From: Streptomyces sp. NBC_01275
Lineage (GTDB): Bacteria; Actinomycetota; Actinomycetes; Streptomycetales; Streptomycetaceae
Length of the DNA stretch: 64,000 nucleotides
Direction of reading: 5' to 3'
Assembly: GCF_026340655.1 (NCBI RefSeq)
Contig: NZ_JAPEOZ010000001.1
Coordinates: forward strand, 6,448,001 to 6,512,000
Each line of letters begins with the position of its first letter. The first letter of the stretch is position 1. The notes under the pieces were generated by a model. It was given only the letters and a program-made list of their open reading frames with translations, made no database searches and was not told the origin of the DNA. Shown piece after piece: positions 36,628-46,307 of this stretch. Both the position numbers and the translations under genes were made by a program.

Positions 36628-37023
36628 TCAAGCCTTCTTCGTCTCCCAGAAGATCTTGTCGATCTCGGCGATCAGCTCCAGGGCCTTCTCGCCGGTCTTC
36701 GGGTCCGTCGAGGCCTTGGCGGCCGACAGGGCCTTCAGGGTGTCGTTGACGAGCGTGTGCAGCTCCGGGTACTTCTCGAAGTGCGGGGGCTTGAAGTAGT
36801 CGCTCCACAGCACGGAGACGTGGTGCTTCGCGAGCTCGGCGCGCTGCTCCTTGATGACGGTGGCGCGCGCCTGGAAGTGCGGGTCGTCGTTGGCGGCAAT
36901 CTTTTCCTGGACGGCCTTCACCGACTCCGCCTCGATGCGGGCCTGGGCCGGGTCGTACACGCCGCAGGGCAGGTCGCAGTGTGCGCTGACCTTGACCTTG
37001 GGGGCAAACAGGCGGGAAAGCAT
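36628..37023 (-). CDS. sodN: nickel superoxide dismutase precursor
   Basis: 131 aa, the family's exact length. After a 14-residue leader (MLSRLFAPKVKVSA) comes the nickel hook HCDLPCGVYDP: once the leader is cut, the N-terminal amine, His1, Cys2 and Cys6 bind Ni. Cytosolic; destroys superoxide as a hexamer. The divergent gene encodes SodX, the leader peptidase. The ATG has AGGAAGGA 9 nt upstream. Expression is expected to depend on nickel availability. Confidence 0.97.
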   Translation of the reverse strand: MLSRLFAPKVKVSAHCDLPCGVYDPAQARIEAESVKAVQEKIAANDDPHFQARATVIKEQRAELAKHHVSVLWSDYFKPPHFEKYPELHTLVNDTLKALSAAKASTDPKTGEKALELIAEIDKIFWETKKA

Positions 37024-37168
37024 GGAGCGTTCCTTCCTCGTGATCGTCTTCTCAGGTGGGACATTACTCCCTGCAAGACGGGTTTTGGCGGGTGCCCCCA
37101 TGGGCTTAGGACAAAAGTCCGGGGTCAGACTGGGACTGGTGGAGGAACCGACCGGGGAGGTGCCGGCG

Positions 37169-37603
37169 ATGCCGGAGCTGTCGCAGGAGACCGAGCGCGG
37201 GCGGGCGGCCGCGTTGTTCGGGCTGGCCGAGGTGACCGGCCCGTCGATGGTGCCCACGCTGTACCACGGGGACCGGCTGGTGGTGCGGTACGGGGCCAGG
37301 GTCCGGCCCGGGGACGTGGTCGTGCTGCGGCACCCCTTCCAGCAGGACCTGCTGGTGGTGAAGCGGGCCGTGGAGCGGCGGGACGGCGGATGGTGGGTCC
37401 GCGGGGACAACGCGTACGCAGGCGGCGACAGCACCGACTACGGGGCCGTGCCCGACGAGCTGATCCTGGGCCGGGTCCGGCTGCGCTACCGCCCGTTGAA
37501 GCCGGATCAGCGCTCGCCGCTGGCGAAGGTGCGCTGGGCGCTGTCGGCGGCCAGGCCGGTGTCGGCCGTGCGGTCGGCCTCCAGGCGTTTGCGGGCCCGG
37601 TAG
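37169..37603 (+). CDS. sodX: SodX, nickel-SOD maturation protease
   Basis: 144 aa S24/S26-type signal-peptidase-like protein. Catalytic Ser in EVTGPSMVPTLYHGD and Lys in DLLVVKRAVERRD form the dyad; RGDNAYAGGDSTDYGAV is the third conserved box. It trims the SodN leader so that the nickel hook can form. ATG 37169 follows GGGGAGG by 8 nt; an ATG at 37086 is open but unsupported. Its last 32 codons overlap the 3' end of the convergent CGNR gene by 97 nt. Confidence 0.9.
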   Translation: MPELSQETERGRAAALFGLAEVTGPSMVPTLYHGDRLVVRYGARVRPGDVVVLRHPFQQDLLVVKRAVERRDGGWWVRGDNAYAGGDSTDYGAVPDELILGRVRLRYRPLKPDQRSPLAKVRWALSAARPVSAVRSASRRLRAR

Positions 37604-38136
37604 GCGGCCACGTTGGCGCGGGTCGCGCAGCGGTCGGAGCAGTAGCGCCGGGAGCGGTTGGTGGAGGTGTCGAGGTAGGCGTTGCGGCAGGGGGCGGCCT
37701 CGCACAGGCCCAGGCGGTCGACGCCGTACTCGGTGAGATGGAAGGCCAGGCCCATGGCCGCGATCGCGGCGTAGCCGGCCGTCGGGTTCGACGGGTGGTC
37801 GGCGAGGTGCATGTGCCACAGCGGGCGGCCGTTGTCGTCGCGGACGTCATGGCCGGAGATCTGCGGGCTCACCGGGAACTCCAGCAGCAGGGAGTTCAGC
37901 AGGTCCACGGCGAGCGTCTCGTCGTCGCCGTCGGCCGCCTCGAAGACCGCACGCAGCCGGGCCCGGACCGAGCGGAACCGGGTGACGTCCGCGTCGGTGG
38001 CGCGGCGGGCCGCCGACTGGCTGGCCCCGAAGAGGTCGCGGACCGCCTCGACCGAGGTCAGCGAGTCCTTGCCGCGGGCCGGTTCCTCGCTGTTGACGAG
38101 ACGTACGGCGTAGTCCGAGTAATAGGCCAGTTCCAC
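37507..38136 (-). CDS. CGNR zinc-finger transcription regulator-like protein
   Basis: 209 aa. C-terminal CGNR-type zinc finger: LGLCEAAPCRNAYLDTSTN followed by RRYCSDRCATRANVAAYR, with the four Cys ligands of the family (the Gly of CGNR is Glu/Ala here). The N-terminal ~140 residues are the ABATE-like ligand domain found in these proteins. Probably a stress-responsive DNA-binding regulator. It shares 97 nt with the tail of sodX on the other strand. Confidence 0.85.
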   Translation of the reverse strand: MELAYYSDYAVRLVNSEEPARGKDSLTSVEAVRDLFGASQSAARRATDADVTRFRSVRARLRAVFEAADGDDETLAVDLLNSLLLEFPVSPQISGHDVRDDNGRPLWHMHLADHPSNPTAGYAAIAAMGLAFHLTEYGVDRLGLCEAAPCRNAYLDTSTNRSRRYCSDRCATRANVAAYRARKRLEADRTADTGLAADSAQRTFASGER

Positions 38137-38236
38137 TTGTAGTCCTTACAGGGGGGCTCTAGGGTCGGGATGCGGGCGGAGTAACGGCCGGTCGTGCTTA
38201 CAGGGTATTACGTGACATACGCGGCGGAGGGTTGCG

Positions 38237-39049
38237 ATGACGGACGCGCGGACGACGAGCACGACGACGGGGGCGACGGGGGCGACCACGGGGGCGACCA
38301 CGACCGGCGCCGACTGGGCGGCCTGGCAGCAGAGCTGGGACCGGCAGCAGGAGTGGTACATGACCGACCGGGAGGACCGCTTCCGGATCATGCTGGACAT
38401 GGTCGAGGCGCTCGTCGGGCCCGCCCCGCGCGTCCTCGACCTCGCCTGCGGCACCGGCACGGTCACCGCCCGCCTCCTGACCCGCCTCCCCGACGCCACC
38501 AGCACCGGCCTCGACCTCGACCCGGCCCTCCTCGCCATCGCCGAGGGCACCTTCGCGGGGGACGACCGCGTCACCCTCGTGACGGCCGACCTCACCGACC
38601 CCGACTGGACGACGAAGCTGCCGCACCCGTCGTACGACGCCGTCCTGACCGCCACGGCCCTGCACTGGCTGCACAGCGAACCCCTCGCGCGCCTCTACGG
38701 TCAGGTCGCGGAGCTCGTCCGCGACGGCGGTGTCTTCATGAACGCGGACCACATGATCGACGACACGACGCCCCGGATCAACGCGGCGGAGCGCGCACAG
38801 CGTCACGCCCGCATGGATCAGGCCAAGGCCGACGGCGCCCTCGACTGGGCCGAGTGGTGGCAGCTGGCGGCCCAGGACCCGGTCCTCGCCGGACCCACGG
38901 CCCGGCGCTTCGAGATCTACGGCGAGCACGCCGACGGCGACATGCCCTCCGCCGCCTGGCACGCGCGCGTACTGCGCGAGAAGGGCTTCGCCGAGGCCCG
39001 CCCGGTCTGGCGGTCCCCGTCGGACACCCTGCTGCTCGCGCTCAAGTAG
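38237..39049 (+). CDS. class I SAM-dependent methyltransferase
   Basis: 270 aa. SAM-binding motif I VLDLACGTGTVTARLL, motif II Asp in GLDLDPALL, then the post-motif TADLTDPDW. The first ~25 residues are a Thr/Gly/Ala-rich tail. GGAGG lies 6 nt before the ATG. The substrate is unknown. It is convergent with the amino-acid ABC operon, with a long bidirectional terminator between them. Confidence 0.88.
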   Translation: MTDARTTSTTTGATGATTGATTTGADWAAWQQSWDRQQEWYMTDREDRFRIMLDMVEALVGPAPRVLDLACGTGTVTARLLTRLPDATSTGLDLDPALLAIAEGTFAGDDRVTLVTADLTDPDWTTKLPHPSYDAVLTATALHWLHSEPLARLYGQVAELVRDGGVFMNADHMIDDTTPRINAAERAQRHARMDQAKADGALDWAEWWQLAAQDPVLAGPTARRFEIYGEHADGDMPSAAWHARVLREKGFAEARPVWRSPSDTLLLALK

Positions 39050-39070
39050 GGCCGCCCGCTCGGCGAGGCG

Positions 39071-39117
39071 GCACGCGAAGGGGCGGTACGGGAATCCCGT
39101 ACCGCCCCTTCGCGTGC
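39071..39117. terminator. very long bidirectional terminator
   Basis: A perfect 22-bp stem (39071-39092 with 39096-39117, start GCACGCGAAG, end CTTCGCGTGC) around a 3-nt loop, between the methyltransferase and the ABC operon. Confidence 0.92.
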
Positions 39118-39154
39118 GTCGTGGCGCTACAGCACCGTCGTGGCGCTACAGCAC
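39117..39154. repeat. 19-bp tandem duplication spanning an ABC ATPase stop codon
   Basis: CGTCGTGGCGCTACAGCAC occurs twice in perfect tandem (39117-39135 and 39136-39154). The second copy contains the stop codon of the ABC ATPase gene (39146-39148); the first starts inside the terminator. Confidence 0.9.
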
Positions 39155-39907
39155 CTTGGACAGGAAGGCCTGCGTCCGTTCGTGCTGCGGGTTGGTCAGG
39201 ACGTCGCGCGGGTTGCCGGACTCGACGACCACCCCGCCGTCCATGAAGACCAGGCTGTCGCCGACCTCGCGGGCGAAGCCCATCTCGTGGGTGACGACGA
39301 CCATCGTCATCCCGGACTCGGCCAGGTCGCGCATGACGTCGAGGACGTCGCCGACCAGCTCCGGGTCGAGGGCCGAGGTCGGCTCGTCGAACAGCATCAG
39401 CTTCGGGTCCATCGCGAGGGCCCGGGCGATGGCGACGCGCTGCTGCTGGCCGCCGGAGAGCTGCGCGGGGTAGCTCCCGGCCTTGTCGGCCAGGCCCACG
39501 CGGTCCAGGAGCTGCAGGGCGCGCTCCTTGGCCTGGGCCTTGTTCGTGCCCTTGACCTGGACCGGGGCCTCGATGACGTTCTCCGCCGCCGTCATGTGCG
39601 GGAACAGGTTGAAGCGCTGGAAGACCATGCCGATGTCCCGGCGCTTCAGCGCGACCTCGCTGTCCTTGAGCTCGTACAGCTTGTCGCCCTTCTGGCGGTA
39701 GCCCACCAGGTCCCCGTCGACGTACAGGCGGCCGGCGTTGATCTTCTCCAGGTGGTTGATGCACCTGAGGAAGGTCGACTTGCCGGAGCCGGACGGGCCG
39801 ATGAGGCAGAACACCTCGCCGTTCTTGACCTCCAGGTCGATGCCCTTGAGGACCTCGACCAGCCCGAAGGACTTGTGGACGCCCTCGGCCTTCACCATCG
39901 CGGTCAT
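39146..39907 (-). CDS. polar amino acid ABC transporter, ATPase
   Basis: 253 aa GlnQ/GluA-type ATPase. Walker [15 protein letters not shown], signature [15 protein letters not shown], Walker [18 protein letters not shown]-loop [13 protein letters not shown]. It drives uptake of a polar amino acid through the neighbouring permease. ATG 39907 overlaps the permease stop by 4 nt; MVKAEG three codons on is an alternative start. Confidence 0.93.
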   Translation of the reverse strand: MTAMVKAEGVHKSFGLVEVLKGIDLEVKNGEVFCLIGPSGSGKSTFLRCINHLEKINAGRLYVDGDLVGYRQKGDKLYELKDSEVALKRRDIGMVFQRFNLFPHMTAAENVIEAPVQVKGTNKAQAKERALQLLDRVGLADKAGSYPAQLSGGQQQRVAIARALAMDPKLMLFDEPTSALDPELVGDVLDVMRDLAESGMTMVVVTHEMGFAREVGDSLVFMDGGVVVESGNPRDVLTNPQHERTQAFLSKVL

Positions 39908-40866
39908 GCCGTGCTCCTCGAGGATCCGAACAGGTTCGCCCTGATCTTCTGGAAGACCGTGGGCGGCAGGCTGTGGCTGCTGCCACGGGCGTAGTAGCGC
40001 TCCAGGTAGTACTGGAAGACGCTGAAGATGCTGGTCATGACCAGGTACCAGATCGACGCGACGAACAGCAGCTCCATCACGGCGTACGACGAGGAGCCGA
40101 TCACCGAGGTCGAACGCAGCAGCTCGTTGTACGTCACCACGTACACCAGCGACGAGGTCTTCAGCATGTTGATGAACTCGTTGCCGGTCGGCGGCACGAT
40201 CACCCGCATCGCCTGCGGGATGACGATCCGGCGCAGCGTCTTGCCGTGGCTCATGCCGAGCGCGTGCGCGGCCTCGGTCTGGCCCTCGTCGACGGCCAGC
40301 AGGCCGGCGCGGCAGATCTCAGCCATGTACGCGGCCTCGTTCAGGCCGAGGCCCAGCAGGGCGCACATGAACGGCGTCATGACGTCCGTCATCTCGTCCT
40401 TGTAGATCGGACCGAGGTTCAGGACGGGGAAGATCAGCGCCAGGTTGAACCACATCAGCAGCTGGACGTAGACCGGCGTGCCGCGGAAGAACCAGATGTA
40501 CAGCCAGGCGACGGTGCTGGTCACCGGGTTCTTCGACAGCCGCATCACGGCCAGCACGACGCCCAGGACCACGCCGAGCACCATGGACAGGACGCTGATC
40601 AGCAGGGTGCGCCCAGCGCCCGCCACGACGGTCGAGTCGAACACCTTGTCGGACACCGCGTGCCACTGGATGTCGCCGTTGGCGAACGCGTTGGCGAGCA
40701 GCGCGAGCAGCGCGACGACGATCACACCGCTGACCCAGCGGCCGTAGTGGCGCACCGGGATGGCCTTGATGGCCTCCGGCGGTCCGGAGAACTCCGCGTC
40801 CTTCGCGACCGGGGGCGTGTCCTCGGGTGGTGCGCCGGCGTCGGACTTGTCGAGCTTGTCAGTCAT
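39904..40866 (-). CDS. polar amino acid ABC transporter, permease
   Basis: 320 aa with a cytoplasmic N-terminus of ~40 residues and about six membrane helices. The HisM/GlnP-type EAA loop is [21 protein letters not shown]. It probably forms a homodimer, since only one permease gene is present. It is 39 bp downstream of the binding-protein gene and coupled to the ATPase by ATGA. Confidence 0.92.
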   Translation of the reverse strand: MTDKLDKSDAGAPPEDTPPVAKDAEFSGPPEAIKAIPVRHYGRWVSGVIVVALLALLANAFANGDIQWHAVSDKVFDSTVVAGAGRTLLISVLSMVLGVVLGVVLAVMRLSKNPVTSTVAWLYIWFFRGTPVYVQLLMWFNLALIFPVLNLGPIYKDEMTDVMTPFMCALLGLGLNEAAYMAEICRAGLLAVDEGQTEAAHALGMSHGKTLRRIVIPQAMRVIVPPTGNEFINMLKTSSLVYVVTYNELLRSTSVIGSSSYAVMELLFVASIWYLVMTSIFSVFQYYLERYYARGSSHSLPPTVFQKIRANLFGSSRSTA

Positions 40867-40905
40867 GGGGACTGCCCTTCGAAGGCTTCAAAAGGTGCGG
40901 GTGGA

Positions 40906-41868
40906 TCACTTGCCGCCGTTGATCGCGGAGGCCTTGATCGCGCCGCTCTCGGCGCCCCACTTCTCCAGCGCCTTCTGGTACGAGCCGTCCTTGATGATCG
41001 CGTCGACGGCCTCCTTCAGGGCGTCGCGCAGCTGGGTGTTCTTCTTGTCGACGACGATGCCGAACGGGCCGGCGTCGTACTGCTCGCCGACGAGCTCGAA
41101 GGTGTTGCCGCCGTCGGCCTTACGGGTCATGTCCAGGGCGACCGGGTAGTCGTTGACGCCGGCCACCGCGCCGCCCGACTTCACGCGGGTCTGGGCCTCG
41201 GTGTCGTTCTCGAAGGACTCGATCTTGAGGGCCTTCTTGCCGCCGTCCGTGCAGGTCTTGGACTGGGCCTGCAGGGCCTCCTCGTACGTCGTGCCCCGCT
41301 GCACCGCCACCGTCTGACCGCAGAGGTCGTCGATGGACTGGATGCCCTTGGGGTTGCCCTTCTTGACGTAGATGGCGGTGCCCGCGGTGAAGTAGTCGAC
41401 GAAGTCGACGCCCTCGCCCAGCTTCTTGCCGCTGTCGTCCAGGCCCTCCTGGCGCTGCTTGTTGTCCGTGATCGACGACATCGCCACGTCGTAGCGGCCG
41501 GTGTTGACCGCCGTGATCAGGCCGTCGAAGGCGCCGGAGGTGAACTTGAACTCGACGCCGAGCTGCTTGCCGAGCGCGGCCGCGATGTCGGGGTCGACGC
41601 CCACGATCTTGCCGTTGGAGACGGACTCCATCGGGGCGTACTCGGCGTTGGTGCCGACCTCGATGACGCCCTTCTTCTGGATGTCCGCGGGCAGCTTGGA
41701 GAACAGCGGCGCCGTGTTGGCCCCGCTCGACGACTCGGAGGAGCTGCCGCCGCTGTCGGTCTGGTCGCCGCAGGCGGTGAGCAGCAAGGCGCCCGCGACC
41801 GCGAGGGATCCGACCGCTGCCAGGCGGGTGCGCGCGGCGGTCGTGCGTCGGGTGGAGCTTGCGGTCAT
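40906..41868 (-). CDS. polar amino acid ABC transporter, substrate-binding lipoprotein
   Basis: 320 aa family 3 solute-binding protein. Signal peptide (ARTRLAAVGSLAVAGALLL) ends in the lipobox LLTAC; a Ser/Gly linker follows. The ligand site includes GTNAEYAPMESV and VGVDPDIAAALGKQLGVEF. ATG 41868 has GGAGGAACCC upstream; an earlier frame extension lacks support. The exact amino acid is not readable from sequence. Confidence 0.9.
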   Translation of the reverse strand: MTASSTRRTTAARTRLAAVGSLAVAGALLLTACGDQTDSGGSSSESSSGANTAPLFSKLPADIQKKGVIEVGTNAEYAPMESVSNGKIVGVDPDIAAALGKQLGVEFKFTSGAFDGLITAVNTGRYDVAMSSITDNKQRQEGLDDSGKKLGEGVDFVDYFTAGTAIYVKKGNPKGIQSIDDLCGQTVAVQRGTTYEEALQAQSKTCTDGGKKALKIESFENDTEAQTRVKSGGAVAGVNDYPVALDMTRKADGGNTFELVGEQYDAGPFGIVVDKKNTQLRDALKEAVDAIIKDGSYQKALEKWGAESGAIKASAINGGK

Positions 41869-42540
41869 GGTGGGTTCCTCCGGCGGATGGATGGAGATGC
41901 CGATGGGTCGACGAGAACACACACCTTCGGGTGTCGCGACCTCGTGTGATTACGGCATCTTGCCATTCGGACGACGGCATTCAGGGGGCCAGCCATGTCA
42001 AAATCGGATAACGGGCGACCCCCGAATCGCATCAGTCCGGTACATCGCGGCCGGACACAGCCGGATCATCTGCGGGAATCCCTCGTTCCGGCCGGAAGTT
42101 CTCCGGTTCGTCTCAGGCCCATCTCCGGATGTGATCACCGGTGATCCAGTGCGTTCGTCCAGGTCCGTACCTGTCAAGGGTTTGTCCGGTACTTGTCCAC
42201 TCCGCGCGCATGAGTCATGTCACTGAGATATGACTGGATCATGATCGAGGTACGGACCGGGGTGCGGGCGGGATGTGGAGGCGGCCGTCGTGAGCTGGGC
42301 GGACTGTGGGAGTCCTGCAACGGACGCCATGTGACCTTGCACTGATTGGACTCGTCGGCGGCGGTGTCCGTCCGGTAAGAAGGTTCTTTACACCCCTCAT
42401 CCGGGGCTCAGGGCGCGTGTGCGGCGCGCCCGACGCGCAGGCGCCCGTACGCATCACCTCTGGGCCCTGTGCGATGCCCGCCCACTCCTCAATCAGGAGT
42501 GGCCACCCTCAAACCATGAACATCTAAGGGGTACGACACA
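41869..42540. other. 672-bp divergent intergenic region with palindromes
   Basis: Separates the binding-protein gene from malic enzyme; no gene is visible. It contains a perfect 14-bp palindrome GATCACCGGTGATC (42133-42146) and an inverted repeat AGTCAT-N11-ATGACT (42213-42235). Both are candidate operators; no promoter hexamers are convincing. The length is unusual for this gene-dense stretch. Confidence 0.5.
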
Positions 42541-43770
<1,230 letters not shown>

Positions 43771-43859
43771 CGTGCGGTCCCTTGAATGGCTCCGTCCGTT
43801 TGGGCGGGGCCATTTCCTTTGCCCACCCGCCCGCCCGTTCGGGTGACCCACCAGCGCAC

Positions 43860-43935
43860 CGTCCCCGGGGGCTCCGCCCCCGCGCCCCCGCATCGGCCCT
43901 GAACGGGCCTCGTCCTCAAACGCCGGACGGGCTGG
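43860..43935. repeat. dispersed Streptomyces element (CTCAAACGCCGGACGGGCTG type)
   Basis: Contains GGGGGCTCCGCCCCCG, a short hairpin, then TCCTCAAACGCCGGACGGGC. Both strings recur in intergenic regions of very many Streptomyces genomes, usually after genes. Function unknown; identified from memory. Confidence 0.65.
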
Positions 43936-44017
43936 GGCGCCCTGGGCGGGGTTCGACCGTCGTCGTGGGCAGGGCAGGGCAGGGCGGGGTGAGGCGAGGT
44001 GGGTGGGGCGGGGCGCC

Positions 44018-44180
44018 CTGGGCGGTGCTCGACCATTGCCGCCGAACGGGCTGCCGTGTCCTGAGGGGCGCTCGAGCGTCGCCGTTGGGCGGGGCGGGTG
44101 TCCTGGGCGGTGCTCGACCATTGCCGCCGAACGGGTTGCCGTGTCCTGAGCGGTGCTCGACCGTCGCCGCCGGACGGGGG
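44018..44180. repeat. 42-bp tandem repeat array upstream of the oxidoreductase gene
   Basis: Four copies starting at 44018, 44060, 44102 and 44145, unit beginning CCTGGGCGGTGCTCGACCAT and ending GGGYTGCCGTGT. Copies 1 and 3 are nearly identical (84 bp apart); copies 2 and 4 are diverged. A diverged fifth copy may start at 43941. Non-coding. Confidence 0.8.
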
Positions 44181-44306
44181 AGCGTCGGGCACGGGTGGGT
44201 GGCCGGTGTTCGGCCGGCGCCGCCGGTCGAGCCGGGAGCGCAAGAGGGCATGTCTCACAGGTCGCCCCGGTTTCGCTTGCCGCCTGTGGACCCTAGGGTC
44301 GGCTTC

Positions 44307-45272
44307 ATGTTCGCTGTCTACGCCGCCCGAATCGACCGCGACCAGCCGCTTTCCGGACTGGAGTTGGGGGAGCGTCCCGCCCCCGAGGCCCGTCCCGGCT
44401 GGAGTGTCGTCGAGGTGCGGGCCGCCTCCCTCAACCACCACGACCTCTGGTCCCTGCGCGGCGTCGGCCTCGCGCAGGACAAGCTGCCGATGATCCTCGG
44501 CTGCGACGCCGCCGGCGTCGACGCGGACGGCAACGAGGTCGTCCTGCACTCCGTGATCGGACAGAGCGGTCACGGCGTCGGCCCCGAGGAGCCCCGTTCC
44601 ATCCTCACCGAGCGCTATCAGGGCACCTTCGCCGAGCGGGTCGCCGTACCGACGTGGAACATCCTGCCCAAGCCCAAGGAGCTCTCCTTCGAGGAAGCCG
44701 CCTGTCTGCCCACGGCCTGGCTGACGGCGTACCGCATGCTCTTCACCAACGCGGGGGTACGGCCGGGCGACTCGGTCCTCGTGCAGGGCGCCGGCGGCGG
44801 TGTCGCCACGGCGGCCATCGTGCTCGGCAAGGCGGCCGGGCTGCGGGTCTTCGCCACCAGCAGGGACGAGGCCAAGCGGAAGCGGGCGCTGGAACTGGGC
44901 GCCGTGGAGGCGGTGGAGCCGGGGGCACGGCTGCCGCAGCGCGTGGACGCCGTCATCGAGACCGTAGGGGCCGCCACCTGGTCCCACTCGGTGAAGTCCC
45001 TCCGGCCCGGCGGCACGCTCGTCATCTCCGGCGCCACCAGCGGCGACCGCCCCTCGCACGCCGAGCTCACCCGCATCTTCTTCCTCGAGCTCAAGGTCGT
45101 CGGCTCCACGATGGGCACCAAGGACGAGCTGGAGGACCTGCTGTCCTTCTGCGCCGCCACCGGAGTGCGCCCCGTCATCGACGAGGTGCTGCCGCTCGAC
45201 CGGGCCCGCGAGGGCTTCGAACGGCTCGCGTCCGGCGACCAGTTCGGCAAGGTGGTTCTCACTCACTCCTGA
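44307..45272 (+). CDS. zinc-free MDR-family oxidoreductase (quinone oxidoreductase-like)
   Basis: 321 aa medium-chain dehydrogenase/reductase. GroES-like N-terminal domain (ASLNHHDLWSLRGVG) and Rossmann motif VLVQGAGGGVATAAIVLGKA, which binds NAD(P)H. The structural and catalytic zinc Cys clusters of alcohol dehydrogenases are absent. ATG 44307 lies 7 nt after a TAGGGT -10 (44294-44299), so the transcript is probably leaderless. Substrate unknown. Confidence 0.85.
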   Translation: MFAVYAARIDRDQPLSGLELGERPAPEARPGWSVVEVRAASLNHHDLWSLRGVGLAQDKLPMILGCDAAGVDADGNEVVLHSVIGQSGHGVGPEEPRSILTERYQGTFAERVAVPTWNILPKPKELSFEEAACLPTAWLTAYRMLFTNAGVRPGDSVLVQGAGGGVATAAIVLGKAAGLRVFATSRDEAKRKRALELGAVEAVEPGARLPQRVDAVIETVGAATWSHSVKSLRPGGTLVISGATSGDRPSHAELTRIFFLELKVVGSTMGTKDELEDLLSFCAATGVRPVIDEVLPLDRAREGFERLASGDQFGKVVLTHS

Positions 45273-45283
45273 TGTGCCGCTGG

Positions 45284-45303
45284 CGTACTGCTGAGTACTG
45301 CTG
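45284..45303. repeat. 10-bp direct duplication after the oxidoreductase gene
   Basis: GTACTGCTGA occurs twice in tandem, followed by a decayed third copy (AGTACGGCTG), 12-41 bp after the stop codon. Confidence 0.7.
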
Positions 45304-45340
45304 AAGTACGGCTGGTGTGTCGCTGCCGCGCTGTCTTGTG

Positions 45341-45385
45341 TGTCAACTTCAATTGACAGGCTGCCTCTGTCAACGTAGGTTGACG
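45341..45385. promoter_or_regulatory. twin palindromic operators overlapping a strong promoter
   Basis: TGTCAA-N6-TTGACA (45341-45358) and TGTCAA-N6-TTGACG (45368-45385), 27 bp apart start to start. The second half of the first is also a consensus -35 (TTGACA 45353-45358); a -10 TAGGTT (45376-45381) follows after 17 bp and sits inside the second palindrome. Transcription should start at the ATG 45388. The likely binder is the HTH protein encoded next, an inference. Confidence 0.75.
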
Positions 45386-45387
45386 TC

Positions 45388-45597
45388 ATGACCGAAGCAA
45401 CGGATCTCGCCGCGCGCGCAGGCGACCGCGATCCACGGGTCGGACTGCGCGCCGTCGCCGCACTGCGTCGGCTGCTGGAGCAGCTGGAGGCGGTGCAGGT
45501 GCGCAGTGCGCGCAATCAGGGCTGGTCGTGGCAGGAGATCGCCGCCGAACTCGGCGTCAGCAGGCAGGCCGTCCACAAGAAGCACGGGAGGCAGTGA
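45388..45597 (+). CDS. small helix-turn-helix protein
   Basis: 69 aa. Residues 35-66 form a clear helix-turn-helix: NQGWSWQEIAAELGVSRQAV, followed by the basic HKKHGRQ end. Probably binds the TGTCAA palindromes in its own promoter. The mRNA is likely leaderless (the -10 ends 6 nt before ATG). The stop overlaps the Clp-N gene start (TGATG), so the two are made together. Confidence 0.85.
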   Translation: MTEATDLAARAGDRDPRVGLRAVAALRRLLEQLEAVQVRSARNQGWSWQEIAAELGVSRQAVHKKHGRQ

Positions 45598-46160
45598 TGT
45601 TCGAACGGTTCACGAAGGACGCCCGGGCCGTGGTGCAGGGCGCCGTCTCGCACTGCGAGAGCTCGGGCGCACGGACCGTCGGCGTCGAGCACATGCTGCT
45701 CGCGCTGCTGGACCGTGAGGCCGGCCGCGCTTCCTTCGCGCTGGCCGCCCTCGGGCTTGCGGAGCGCAAGGACTCGGTGCGGGAGGCGGTGCGGGAGGCC
45801 AGGCGGCGCGCCGGGCTGTCCCGGGCCGACTCCGACGCCCTCGCCGACCTCGGCATCGACGTCTCGGAGATCGTCTCCCGGGTCGAGGAGGCGCACGGCG
45901 TGGGAGCCATGTCCGGCGACCGGCCCGACAAGGGCGGCTGGACGGGCCGCCGCCCCTTCGGCCGGGACGCCAAACGGATCCTGGAACGCTCCCTGCGCAT
46001 GGCGACGGCCCAGCGCGACCGCCACATCGGCGACGAGCACATCCTCCTCGCCCTGACCGTCCTCCCCGGCGTGGCCGCGGAGGTTCTGGCCGACCACGGA
46101 GTCACCCACGCGTCCCTGAACCGGGTGCTCTACGGCGGGGGAGAGGCCCAGGCGAGCTGA
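45597..46160 (+). CDS. Clp N-terminal-domain protein
   Basis: 187 aa with two Clp-N repeats: residues ~1-75 (MFERFTKDARAVVQGAV..VGVEHMLLALLDRE) and ~115-185 (RPFGRDAKRILERSL..HIGDEHILLALTVL). These are the substrate/adaptor-binding modules of ClpA/ClpC, but no ATPase domain is attached. It may act as a free adaptor or decoy for the Clp protease, or sense stress for its HTH partner. Overlaps the HTH gene by one base. Confidence 0.88.
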   Translation: MFERFTKDARAVVQGAVSHCESSGARTVGVEHMLLALLDREAGRASFALAALGLAERKDSVREAVREARRRAGLSRADSDALADLGIDVSEIVSRVEEAHGVGAMSGDRPDKGGWTGRRPFGRDAKRILERSLRMATAQRDRHIGDEHILLALTVLPGVAAEVLADHGVTHASLNRVLYGGGEAQAS

Positions 46161-46307
46161 CGGACGGCGAGCTGACGGACGGCGTCCTGACGGAGACGGC
46201 ATGGGCCGGGAGGGCCGGGAGGACCGGGAGGTCGACGGACCGGGTGGGCCGGTGGGAAGCGGGGGGCCGGGGTCGGCGGTCGTGCTCTGTCGCCGACAGG
46301 CGGCCCC

